From Lineus longissimus (Eukaryota > Nemertea > Pilidiophora > Heteronemertea > Lineidae), in NCBI RefSeq assembly GCF_910592395.1, contig NC_088313.1, positions 17,252,437 to 17,316,436 of the forward strand: a stretch of 64,000 bases of DNA, read 5' to 3'. A model generated the notes under the pieces. It made no database searches. It worked only from the letters and a program-made list of their open reading frames with translations, and was not told the origin of the DNA. A program made the position numbers and the translations under genes. Below are positions 53,701 through 64,000 of this stretch, piece by piece; position 1 is the first letter of the stretch, and each line of letters starts with the position of its first letter.

Positions 53701-56318
53701 TATAAATGGGTACTGGACGGAAATGCTAAGGTTGTAGAGCTGATTGAGCTACTTGCCTGAGTTCTATACTAAAGGGTTCCAGGATCGACCAGGGTTAAAG
53801 TGTGAAGGCAGATGATAACCTATAATGAACGTTGTCGATATCATAACAAGTCGCCATAAACCCAAGACTTTTTCCATGAAATGAGCCACCACAATATACA
53901 CATACTCACCTTCCCATTTCGATGGCCTTGAGTATGTTCAGTGCGTTCAATAATTTCCTCTCATCATTACACCACACACCCAATTTATCTACCTTAAAGC
54001 GTCGGCCTGGAATGTTAGGGTCTTCTCGGATTTCCAAAGGCTAAAGAAAATAAATACGCAGGGTGTGTGATCAGACTGGATAAATGACAGCAAAAATACA
54101 AGCAAATTGACAATAAGACAATAAGACAAGATGCACATAAGTAGCTATCCCATTCACAACCTACCACATAAAGAGCCTGTAAAGCACCAAGAGTTGTCAC
54201 CTTGCCTGCTTCGGGGAAGGAATCGTCAATGGGACGGACCAGGAGTGGTGATCTCGAACCAGCACTGACTGCCCTGGAATTCACGTGAAAGAAAGAATGG
54301 AAAAATTTATACATTCCAACTGTAGTGTGCCATGTCAAATGAAATCTTTGAGTAGAAAATACAGGGACTGTTTTTTCTTTTAAAGTGGAATGTTTATTTA
54401 TACAAAATACAGGAAATTTTACTGTGCACATTTCTTTACCTCTTAATTCCATTTTCTGCTGCATCAGCAAATCTTCGCACATCATCACAGTCACGATTCA
54501 GTGGGCCAGTGGGAGAAAATATCTAAAGAAAAAAATATCACATGTTACAGCTGGTTGTATGCAGAAACGATTTAAGTGGGGGGGGGGGGGGTTCTAGAAA
54601 AACAAGGGCATTTCATGGTCAATTTTGAAAACGGATTTCAGCTCAGGGTTTTTTTTTTGGGCAAATTCAAAGATTTTCTCCAGAAGAATAATGAATAATT
54701 ACACAACTTGCAGAACAAGACAATTTCATAAAATGCTGAACTGAGCACTGAAAGGGTTACAGGAGCAAGTCTAGTCACAAGTACTCATTTAGCAGAAGGT
54801 CAATGATCAGTGATAGTAGTCCCATGACTGGTGTATAAATTGAGTCATTTGGATAATACAGCAGCACTTTGCCCTGACCTAATTGGAAGATTGTTCACCA
54901 ACATACAAATTAATTTCCTGTGTGTTGAACTGTCGCTTTATGTTGTTATAAAATTACCGAAGATTAGACAGAGAATGTTACTTTAATACACATATAAACC
55001 GGTTTCCTAAATTGGTCTACTAATACTATTATAAAGTATCATTCAGTCAAACATAACACCTCAGGCAGTGTGCAGCTCGAGGTCAAAAATTACCCAATGT
55101 CATGTTTCAACAAATAATCAGTTGGACTTGCTCATCTGTGGACCTGAGTATCAAAATATGTCAGCTTTTCCCCTTAATTATCAAACCCCTTGCACCATTC
55201 CTAACAGTATTATTTCTATAACCAAGAGTTTAAAAGTGAAAGCAACTTTTTAGAGGACTTTTTAAGTTTGGCAAGTTTCTTCTCCAAGGGATCTCATTAT
55301 ATTCAAACACCATCAACCTTCGCTGACTTTTAAAATGTTACTTACCAGTCGCTTTCCTGGCAAAAATGGAACCTCCATCACAACAACATCCTTCTCGAAT
55401 GCACTGTCAATCTGCAAATTTATCATGATGTATGAACTTCACGAATTATAAATAGACTTCTTCCTGGAGGTAAAGATTTTTCGACTAACAACAAAAATGT
55501 TAAAAAGGACGGAAAGGAATATGAAAACTACGTATACAATTTCCTCTGAATAACACAGTCATGACCCCAACAATTTCAAACACCTGTGGTCCCAAGATAT
55601 TTGTGTCCCTTTAGAGAGGAGGTCTTCCCTGTACCTACCGTTGCATACTTCTCAAGAGGAGCCCTCAGACATTCCAAGTCTCCAGTTAGTTTCGCTGTTG
55701 AATCAGTCACCACCACGACAGAGTCAAACTGGCAGTCTCTGACATCAAGACTGGGCACCACGGGGCAAGGAAGTCTGGATAATAATTTTTCACTATATAT
55801 TTACTGCTAATCAAGTCAAGCGATCGGATTATTCAGTTACTGCAGAACAGAATCCCTGACAAATTCAAAAAAAGGTCATCGCTGCCAGTGCCAGCCATTA
55901 TAAGGTGCTACCAAAACCCATGAGCTGAGGAGGGTCGGGTCTAGGCTTGGAGCGTCAATTCCCTGGCTCTGAGTGTGGTAGTGAGTTAGACTATGTTCAT
56001 AATGCAGGGTATCACTCTCAGGCTCCAGAGTCCTCGCATGACTATTGAGTCACTGAGGAGTCCTGACGACACGACTGAGTCATCAGTCTGAGAGTGTGAG
56101 ACGGAGTCGGAGAGTCAAGTCAGCTCAGCACACACAAAATTTGCAATATATGAATGAAAACAACTGAATTCCCACTAAAATTTGATAACAATGGTATCAA
56201 TCAACACAGGGAGCATCATTTGCACTGGGTCAAATGCTCCTGAAACGTGGAAATCGAGAAGATATTGACAAAATTTGAAAGGAAATTGCAGAACTCGCCC
56301 CCACCTGACATCCGCCAT
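50743..56318 (-). CDS. M17 leucyl aminopeptidase-family protein (W07G4.4/NPEPL1-like), 15 coding exons
   Basis: This is a predicted metallo-aminopeptidase of family M17, cutting N-terminal residues from peptides, probably in the cytosol as a hexamer. Exons: 56318-56305, 55774-55639, 55411-55346, 54522-54440, 54273-54165, 54040-53910, 53439-53340, 53185-53110, 52921-52836, 52679-52575, 52331-52256, 52024-51822, 51593-51486, 51186-51055, 50877-50743, giving 519 residues. The metal and catalytic residues of M17 are all seen: Lys267 and Asp272 in GKGICYDTGG, Lys279, Asp290 in MAGMHRDKCGAA, and Asp350, Glu352 and Arg354 in NTDAEGRM. So it should be active. The overall sequence resembles C. elegans W07G4.4 more than classical LAP3. 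Exon 1 is only 14 bases (MADV plus two bases), inferred from the frame, donor and an ATG in a strong initiator context; it is the least certain exon. Confidence 0.92.
53561..53830 (+). mobile_element. tRNA-derived SINE-like element in an aminopeptidase intron
   Basis: The sequence 'tagtgtagtgg' near 53573 fits a polymerase III A box, and 'ccgggttttgatctcaactg' follows at tRNA-like spacing as a weak B box. The downstream part ('aaatgggtactggacgg...aaggttgtagagctgattgag') has the look of a SINE body. The element lies wholly within the intron 53440-53909. The family is not identified. Confidence 0.5.
54576..54592. repeat. G homopolymer in an aminopeptidase intron
   Basis: About 14 consecutive G residues lie in the intron upstream of exon 54522-54440. 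Confidence 0.8.
56006..56106. repeat. Imperfect inverted repeat in aminopeptidase intron 1
   Basis: 'tcactctcaggct' on the left and 'agtctgagagtgtga' on the right are near reverse complements. The text between is built of 'gactgagtc' and 'gagtcctga' words, so the whole ~100 bp could fold into a hairpin. Confidence 0.5.
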
Positions 56319-56726
56319 TTTGAACGTGTGATGGCTGGGTCACATGACCGAAATCATGTGACAAAACAAAAAATACACACTTCGCCCCTCACGCGCGGGA
56401 AAGTTTTTTTCGCGGGTGTTTTGACCTGGGTTTAACCCGCTCACGACCAGTTCCCTCGTTTTCTAATCTTTACGAACTCGTGCAGTGTCTGTTGCATCCG
56501 CCTCCCGCGAACACGGTGCACTGAGAAGTTAGCTGAGACGAGTGAGTACTGCACTAGCCTACTACGGAACAGGATTGTATGGGAATATGACCTGAATATC
56601 TTGACCCTCAAGCCTTGGATCCACTCCGCCGTCCCTGACTCGGTACGGAGAGGGGAGTTAACGGTCCGATTAACTCTGATGGTTTAGAAGGATAAAATCC
56701 AGTCTGAGTCGGTTTTTTCACTCCTT

Positions 56727-56889
56727 ATAGTCCTACGTATACAAAATATCGCGAGGCGGAGTAATAAGAACCACTGGTTATGATATAAGGATGGATAAAA
56801 TCACGCCTTCATCTGGTAAGGGCATCCTCGGCACCCAGTGGTTTTCCATATGCTCCAGCTCTCGCTATTTGTATGGGACGTAGGAGTAT
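56727..56889. mobile_element. Foldback element (imperfect palindrome), possible MITE
   Basis: The left arm begins 'atagtcctacgtatacaaaa' (56727) and continues through 'gcgaggcggagtaataagaa' and 'ccactggtta'. The right arm (to 56889) is its approximate reverse complement: 'cccagtggttttccatatgc', 'tccagctctcgctatttgta' and 'tgggacgtaggagtat'. The arms are ~55 bp each with a loop of roughly 50 bp. Similarity weakly continues outward (ctgag and ggataa words on both sides). The structure fits a non-autonomous DNA transposon or another hairpin-forming repeat. Confidence 0.65.
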
Positions 56890-58036
56890 CAAAAACCTGA
56901 AGCTCAGGATGGATAAGGGAGGACCAGCGGCTATGACCATTGATAATGACAGTTCTGCGGAGAGGGCGCTTTGAGATCTACATCAGTAAATTGAGTTGGC
57001 ACTAAGTCTTGGTAGGCCTATTTTTCACATAATAAATGCATGTCATCTAAACAGTAACTTTCTCCCTAAGGCTTATATTTATCATTAGTGTCGGTCCGAC
57101 ATTATCTCCCAGCCCGCTGCCCTCAATCATAGGGCTACTAATACTCCCGGAATACCCTATGAAATTAGATGGGGCCTATGCGCGCTATCAAAACGTGCCC
57201 GCCGCTATCAAAACGCACGTGCTAGCGCAATAGTTTCATGATGCGGCTGGGGCTTGTAGGCCTAACCTGGACGCAGATTTGGACACTGGACGCTAAGTTT
57301 TGTATCGTTGGATTGCACTGCCTGGATTCCATGAACCTCGCCTCCAGTTCAAGATGAAGAGTTTATTTGACTCGATTTGGTAACCACATCACGTGAACAG
57401 ACTATAGTGTTGACCTCAATATTAAACTTGCACTGCAACATGATACACGACCATCCCTTATTGAACTTCCTCAATTAGCCTATCGTGACTAGTCCACTGA
57501 CATCAAAGGGACGGGGCATCATCGATTTCACGTTGGTTGGGACGTCGGGGGCGGTTGATCCGAACGCGACTTACTGATAATAGATTTGCACACGTCTATT
57601 TGTTGATGAGCTTGGCAATGTTATACACATTCTTGCCGGTGGTGTAGTGCTTTGTTGTGGTTATTGGTTCGATTCTGTTGGATTTTTAAAATCCTGTACA
57701 CGTTGGGGGCCATGACGCCCCAGCGGGTATCAACTGCGATGGGACATGGAGACTTATTCACGGCTGGATTCTTCGGTTCCACTATGCGATAAATGCCTTA
57801 AGGTCAGCCTCACCACCACAGTCAAAATAGACTCTTTCACCAGTCTCCTCCATTCACTCATTACAGAGACTGGTACTAGACGGCATTTCACTCGTCATGA
57901 ACTGTAGATTTGGGGGCGTCGGCTTCCGGTGTCCAGGCACGTCCAGTCCCCCGCAAATCGTGCAGAAGACTCCCGCGAAAATACCTCCGTCGCAAAATTC
58001 AAACCGCCCTTGGCTCCCGATTGGTTTAAATTGGGT

Positions 58037-58132
58037 CACGCGGCGAGATTTTTACGGCACATTCTTTTGCGGCGTGTTTTTAGCGGGGCATTGTTGCGGC
58101 GCATCATTCGCGGGAGGCCTTTGCGGCGCAAG
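58037..58132. repeat. GC-rich degenerate minisatellite
   Basis: Words of the form 'ttgcggcgcat' / 'tacggcacattctt' / 'ttgcggcgtgttttt' / 'tagcggggcattg' repeat about five times with a ~17-bp spacing. Confidence 0.6.
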
Positions 58133-59130
58133 TAATTAATCGGCCGATATATTCTGATTTATGTCCCCTCCCGCCTACCATAAATGTAGGCTATTTACAT
58201 TGCTTTGCTTCCAAATGCAGAACACGCGCGCGGAGGCGATGACACACAATGTTCAATGCGTATATGCCGGGATAAGACAAGTGCGTCGTCCGGTGAAAAT
58301 GCCAGGTGCGTTTTGGGACGAACAAAATATGGACCACTTTGTCCTGTTTTGACCCAGATGTTTTTTCTGATCAAATGTGGTACCGAAACTAATGCATTGA
58401 AAGTGTCTCATAGAAATCTATCATAAATGCCTCCGTGAAAATGTTTGCCAGATCTGATTATCAGCGCCCGACTGATCTGGCCCCACCAGATGATGAATCG
58501 CGCGAAAGGTTCGAGAGGAAATAGAGCACAATCTTTTGACCTTGCAGAATAAGTATAGGCCTTACCTGCTTGACATGACAGCGACTCGGGTGGACTCAGT
58601 CGGAGATTCGATTAGTTTTCCGAGGGTGGATTTGATAAGACGTGGCTGTCGACGGCCGGCCGCGCACTTAATGATTTGTCAATTCTTTCCACTCCCTTTT
58701 AACCGGTCGGGTTTCTTTCACAGTAGGCCCCTGGCCGTTGGATATTTTCCAGTTTTATATTATCAGGCGTTGCCACAACAAAATGAAAAAACGAAAGTCA
58801 ACCCGAAGACGTAAACAACATTACTGAGAAATCTCAGCGACAGGTAAGGAATCCTTCCATAACTCTTTATTGTGCTTATTGATAAATATTGATGTATGGT
58901 CCTGAAAAATTCAAAGAAGGCTAAAAAAAGCACCAGCAACAATTCTGGCACACATTTATTTACCAACTTTGTGGATAAATAATGTCATCCAGGCCCGTAC
59001 CTGCTTGGGGTACTGCGTCTTTTTTCTACTGACTGGGGCCTATGTCGCAATGAATATGCATGGTGACTTGAATCCGATAGTAAGCTAGCATGCACAAATT
59101 TATATACATGTACAACATTACAAATAATAT

Positions 59131-59136
59131 TTTATT
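59131..59136 (-). terminator. Candidate poly(A) signal for the VWDE-like gene
   Basis: AATAAA lies on the minus strand ~155 bp past the stop codon of the gene to its right. Confidence 0.45.
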
Positions 59137-59291
59137 TCCATCAGTTTATATTTAAGTACATATTGCATTTTCACCAAATGGAGTAGTAGCAAGAGTAATA
59201 TGACAGTCAGGTCGGAATGAACGTGTCACAACACTGCTTACATAAAATTCCAGCGTCATGCGTAAATATTTTTAATTTTTGTCTCTTTCTT

Positions 59292-62200
59292 TCACATTCG
59301 TATGTTGAACTCTGATTCATCAAAGCTTTGTTCGAAATCGAAGGCTGGATTGCTTATCGCAATATTACTTGTTTCACTTTTCATGCTGTATGATTCGGAT
59401 GGTGGTCGCGTTGACCCCGTATATTTCCCTTTCACAAACTTCACTGGCGGGCCGCTGGGATTTTCTATCTTCTTGGGTTGCCTAATAAAAGATAGACAAA
59501 AGTTAAATGGCATGAAATGCACTCGCTTCACAGCAGTATTTTATAGTCTGGTGATGAACAATTTTGTGATTAATGTCAGGAATTTAAAAGAAATATGATT
59601 GGCCATATCGTAGGTACATAATTTGTTGTTTGTTATCAAAATTTGTTCTCCGCCTATTCAAACTAGCGCTTTACCTCCTCACCCACCACAACCTTAATTG
59701 AATTGAAGGAACTGGGTGGGATCATTTTTCAAAAAAGAAAACGAATGGCTTTTCAAGGTAATCTTAGAGATGTAGTATAGCTTTAGGGATTTTCACGGTC
59801 AGTTTTAAAGATGTATTGTAGTAGCATTTTCGGATATTTTTCGTTTGTTTCATACGATTTTCCCCTCGGACTCCTTGATGATGTGTGTAAGGTAGGTAAA
59901 GTCGACTGTACTTACTCTCTGATGCATTTGGTATAGATGATTGTTATCAAGAGCAGGAGAATCAGCACACCGGCAACGACACAAATAACGACGATATCAG
60001 TTCCCGTCAACGCTGACGTATCGGCCTTACAATCCTCGCCTGAAATTATTAAACGTTGTACAAATGAATTTTCATGAGCGCTGCGCAAGTGTAGCCTCGA
60101 TCTCCCTGCGCCGATCCAACGGAGTGGGCATCCTAAGGATGTGGGCCGCCTCGAAGATGGTGACCACTGAACCAAGGATCGCCAAGGCTATAGGCCTACT
60201 TTACAAGTTGCATAAACTAGGCCTACAAATATCTGGCTTCTCAAAGCCTCGCATGCCATGGTTTTTTGCCTGCTCCTCTCAAAAGTCTCTGACCACACTT
60301 TGGTACTTTCAAACCACAAGTAAAAATGAAGTTATCCTAATATAAAGGACCCGTTTATAATAAAATTGTCTCTCCGAACAGGTAAAGAAGCCAGGAGGTT
60401 TGCATTCTGTGCTACTTACTCGGGTTAGGTATCCACGTATTGATAGAGACGGAAGGATCACAGATTCGGCATTTGTCTGTAGGGTTTGGAGCCTTCGAAA
60501 GGTAACACTTTCCTTCGATTTCACACCCAGTGCTCTGAAATATTTCAATGTCATTTAATTTTGATACATAAAACGACCACCAACAATCGACGTGACCCTT
60601 TAAATGCAGAACGAATTGGAAATAGGAAGAATTATTGATAAATCAATAATTTTAAGAAGTTGCCACTGTTTGAAAAACTGTCGCTTTACGCATTTTGATG
60701 CTTTTTAATACATCCCGGCCAACTTTCGCATTGTCTGTTTTCATACTATGTACACTCCTACGCTTCAACTGAAATTGCGTTTAGAGATTATGATATCAAG
60801 AGACGCGAGGAAGGACCTGAGTTTGAATGTCGCCACAACTTCAGAAGCGTATAAGCGTACGGACGAAGAAACTCACTGTGAATTGACAAGATCCCTTATT
60901 ATTCGCTATTGTGCAGGTATAGCAGACAGAATCGTAGCTAACGAAAAGCAGCGCTTCCGTGCTGAATGTTCGACCATCGTTGCTGACCGATACCATGAAG
61001 CTGTTTTGGCTTGATGTCTTGGCTAACGCATGAGTGCATATTACTTGGTCAACATTAACGTACGTCCCTTTCGTTAAAGACGTTTTGCCCTCGGTATTGG
61101 AGTCGAGCTGATAAATGTAAAGCAAGCCTAACGTTACATATATTCATGATCGAATTCACTCAATACTTAAGTAGGCAACGTGTAGGCCGATAGGTCTGAA
61201 CATCAATGCACATACATGGACGGGTAAATGAAAAGTATGGCTCGGAGGACATGCAGCACCTCTAAAATCCCAGTGCCTTATCTTTACGAGTATCTCAAAA
61301 TCTGCCGTGCAATGGAGTCTAAGTTCTCATTTGAGATACGCAGAGTCAGACATACACGTATTTGATGTTAAACTATGTGTCCATCGAATCACTTACATTA
61401 TAAATCGCAACTTTGCAGGTGAGGTCCGGGGATTCTATAAACTTAGTACCATAAATGATGCTGGTGCTGCAGTCACGTGCTCTGACGTCACACAAGCCAT
61501 TTCGTTGCATGTTTGAAAGTTCGGGGACATCCGATTTACTCAATTCGCATGCATCACCGTAATAGTCCGTAAAGCAAACACAGCGACCTACAAATTAGAT
61601 TGTGAAGAAGAAAGATCTTAACGTGTTTGCCAATAAGATGTTTCATTAATAACAGTTAGCTTATTTTTCAGCAAACGACGGCTGAAAGACAATTTGCATG
61701 GAACCCCGGTAACAAGACCACTCATGGGACCGAGGTTGAATGGTCGCTTTACCGGGGTGGTCGCCTTAGTGAAGTTGAAAATCCGGGGACAAAATGCAGG
61801 ATTAGGTTTTCCCGCCAAAAATATTTGGACTTAGAAATTTTTTCATCTTTCAGAGTTCAAAATTGTTTCTTTTATATATATGTGTTGCCTGGAACAAATT
61901 CCTACCTCCCTCACACGTTCCATTTCCGCTGCAGTTCTGTGGGCACAATGAGCTCTCTAGCTCATCCAAGGTGACACCACCGGGCAATTGTACTTCGGCC
62001 GTTGAATTTGTGCTGTTATCGCTTTCTGCAGCATACTTGTTCGCTTCTGAGGTGCAGTCTTGGGTGATGGAGTCCAAGGCTGCCTGTGCCCACGAGTTGT
62101 CGTCGCTGACCTAAGCAAAGGCGACGGAAAAGTTCAGTACAATGTTCAAATGCTCGTCAACTAATTGACACCATTTTTCCCATATACATGTATGTCCCCT

Positions 62201-64000
62201 TCTTATTACTCAAATGTACGTCAACTAATTGACACCACCTTTTCCATATGTGTCCCCTTCTTATTATTCAAAATAATGTACACATCCGTTATCATTTACA
62301 ATCGCGTACTCATACTATAAGCTGCCCTGTCTATGTAACCTTTTCCATCGTTGTCCGCTTCTCATTACTCAAATGGATATACGACTGCTTGTGATGTACC
62401 TTCTCTTTGCTAATATCTGAATTGTTTGGTTTGACTGGTCAATATGTGGAGAATGATATCACTGACTATTGATAAGTTTCTGAAAAATAACCACCGTGCC
62501 CATTACATTATCTATATACATGTATATACCTTGATGTCCATGACACAAGAAGCGATCTCATCACTGAAGCTGTCATTGAGCAACTTTCCACAGTTCTTTG
62601 CCGCCTGGGTATTAGTGATGTAGTCCGTGCAGTATGCGGTCGCATTTTCTTCGGTCCATCCACTTTCTGTCGGCCACGTAACATTCTGGTAGAAAAGATA
62701 ATACACCATTGCAATGACCCATCGTGAAGGGCATTTATTGAGGTCGAGTCATGAGGTAAGTAAAAGACTAAGTAAAATTGAGTTCGCATAGGAATTTTTG
62801 TTGTCCACGACGACATAACCAGGTTGTTGTTGCTGCCTTGTGCTGTAACTACCTACATTGTAAGATAAATATTAACAGAGTAAGAACTAACTCTGCATTT
62901 AAGATTTGCCAAATTTGGCAAAATTCCCTCGGTGTTTTTGTGCATAGTTGTTTGATACTTTCGTCGAATAGATAGTACAAAAAAATGACAATGTTTGCTA
63001 AAAGCAAATACGTACTTACTTGGAGCCAACATTTGGCATTTTAGTATGTGGGCTTTTCACAAATAAATCATGGCAACTTTATATTTGAATTTTTAGAATA
63101 CCAGTACTACATAATAGGATTATCAACACTAATTTGGGATATCAAAGGATAGAAATACCAGTAAAACGTAGGCATATTGAGGAGGTTTCTGTACTGAGCC
63201 TGTCCTGCTATTAGGACTGGTATTGGAGTGTTAGAGTGATGTTGATTTACGTTATCCTTAATAGTCTAGATATGAACTTACCCCGGCAACAAAGTCCTTT
63301 TGGAATTCGATCGGTTTGTAGGCGTCGTTGTCCGTGTGTATTGGTGCCGCTCGCCTCTTTCGTCCACCCGGTGGATTGGGAACAAGAGCGTCCTCTATTA
63401 ACAGCTGAGTCACATCAGTGCCTGGAAGACAGTTCATTTTGCACGTTTTTTAAAAATAAAATTTCTGAAATCGCTCTATATAATATCTCGATCGATCAAG
63501 ATGGATATTTATCCAGCGATCGAAAATATTATACTAATTTTCCCCCCTACCCACCGTACCAGAAAATTAGGCAACCGAAAATCCCATTAGCATCTTATTC
63601 GTCACAATACGATATATCATACTTACCTTTCCTGTACGCCAAATCACACAGCTCCACATCGAAGTGGCGACCACATGTCTGAGTCCGGTAGGAGCAATCA
63701 CACCAAACTGGTTCGTACTCATATGTGAAGTCCCTCTTAACACCATAGAAAATAGATCGAGCCTCAGTTACCCTGTTGGAAATAGGAAATACAACGTAAG
63801 TCAGCAGTATGTGTAACGTTTAGAGTGTTCATCACGTTCAACATACGTAATGACCCCATCGGAAAGACAGTTTGGCAACTGATCTGTCAGAATATTTTCT
63901 TTGATCTTTCAATTGATTTTCCTCATCATCGCTTGTTTTACCCCCGCTGTTAACCTGCATATTCACATATTTAGTCGAATATCTGTAACTAAATATTTAT
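59292..64000 (-). CDS. VWDE-like type I membrane protein, 3' part only (5' end outside window)
   Basis: Nine coding exons are visible: 63772-63627, 63421-63282, 62685-62530, 62110-61906, 61587-61397, 61107-60877, 60534-60420, 60039-59916, 59481-59292, giving the last 498 residues. The 5' end lies beyond position 64000. The layout resembles von Willebrand factor D and EGF domain (VWDE) proteins: a cysteine-rich start (VWCDCSYRTQTCGRHFDVELC), a furin-like RKRR site, a cysteine and N-glycosylation-rich block (NVTWPTESGW, CTDYITNTQAAKNCG), an EGF-like domain (CPQNCSGNGTCEGGRCVCFTDYYGDAC), a block ending SNDGRTFS and YDSVCYTC, and a last Cys block (CEIEGKCY, KCRICDPS). A membrane helix (IVVICVVAGVLILLLLITII) and a ~70-residue cytoplasmic tail with an NPAF motif follow. 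The VWD domain itself is not in the window, so the name rests on the C-terminal architecture. Confidence 0.8.

Larger units (their letters stand above)
56319..59291. other. Intergenic region upstream of the aminopeptidase gene
   Basis: No gene is supported over these ~3 kb. Much of 56300-58700 is richer in G+C and CpG than the rest of the window, consistent with a promoter or an unmethylated island. It includes the foldback element at 56727-56889 and a GC-rich minisatellite near 58037-58130, both listed separately. Open frames at 57897-58139 and nearby overlap these repeats and show no domain. Confidence 0.5.

Noticed and set aside
50743-56318. Classical cytosolic leucine aminopeptidase LAP3
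   Set aside because: The catalytic motifs are M17, but GICYDTGGADIKAGGHMAGMHRDKCGAA and the C-terminus resemble W07G4.4/NPEPL1-type proteins rather than LAP3.
57897-58139. 80-codon plus-strand frame rich in Gly, Cys and Phe
   Set aside because: It is produced by the GC-rich minisatellite and shows no domain.
59292-60039. Integrin beta subunit, suggested by the membrane helix and the NPAF tail
   Set aside because: The ectodomain lacks integrin EGF repeats and the tail lacks the HDRRE region; the cysteine pattern and SNDGRTFS/YDSVCYTC blocks fit the VWDE family better.

Overview
The window is eukaryotic nuclear DNA from an invertebrate bilaterian, most likely marine. Evidence: short coding exons with GT-AG introns, AT-rich introns and flanks, interspersed and tandem repeats, and a gene set found across bilaterians. 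Frequent TACATGTA and TAGGCCTA palindromes remind me of lophotrochozoan and ambulacrarian genomes, but I cannot name the phylum. I saw no bacterial, viral or CRISPR content.

I rebuilt nine genes exon by exon. The eight complete reading frames each sum to a multiple of three. Left to right they are: ACTR1/centractin (-, 6075-11379, 376 aa); SUFU (+, 11994-16687, 484 aa); a BOD1L-type Shg1-domain chromatin protein (-, 24472-36842, 2680 aa); MAK16 ribosome biogenesis factor (+, 37152-40166, 292 aa); ATP5MK/DAPIT (-, 41346-41692, 59 aa); DDRGK1, the UFMylation adaptor (+, 42322-44943, 306 aa); an ankyrin-repeat/SOCS-box protein (-, 46427-48294, 338 aa); an M17 aminopeptidase of the W07G4.4/NPEPL1 type (-, 50743-56318, 519 aa); and the 3' end of a type I membrane protein resembling the VWD/EGF-domain (VWDE) family (-, 59292 to beyond 63772).

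Three gene pairs are head to head with short shared upstream regions: ACTR1/SUFU (614 bp between start codons), BOD1L/MAK16 (309 bp) and ATP5MK/DDRGK1 (629 bp). To my knowledge ACTR1A and SUFU are also divergent neighbours on human 10q24, so that pair may be an ancient linkage.

The non-coding part is repeat-rich. Positions 1-2776 hold a 1147-bp tandem unit made of nested ~300-bp sub-repeats, a GAC-rich microsatellite and a tRNA-like SINE fragment. Positions ~19440-21900 hold a satellite with a ~500-bp higher-order period. Smaller degenerate minisatellites follow MAK16 and DDRGK1. A foldback palindrome lies at 56727-56889, upstream of the aminopeptidase gene.

I found no clearly new molecular system. 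The best leads are the conserved divergent pairs, the internally repeated BOD1L exons, a possible N-myristoylated ANK/SOCS protein, the foldback element and the repeat families.
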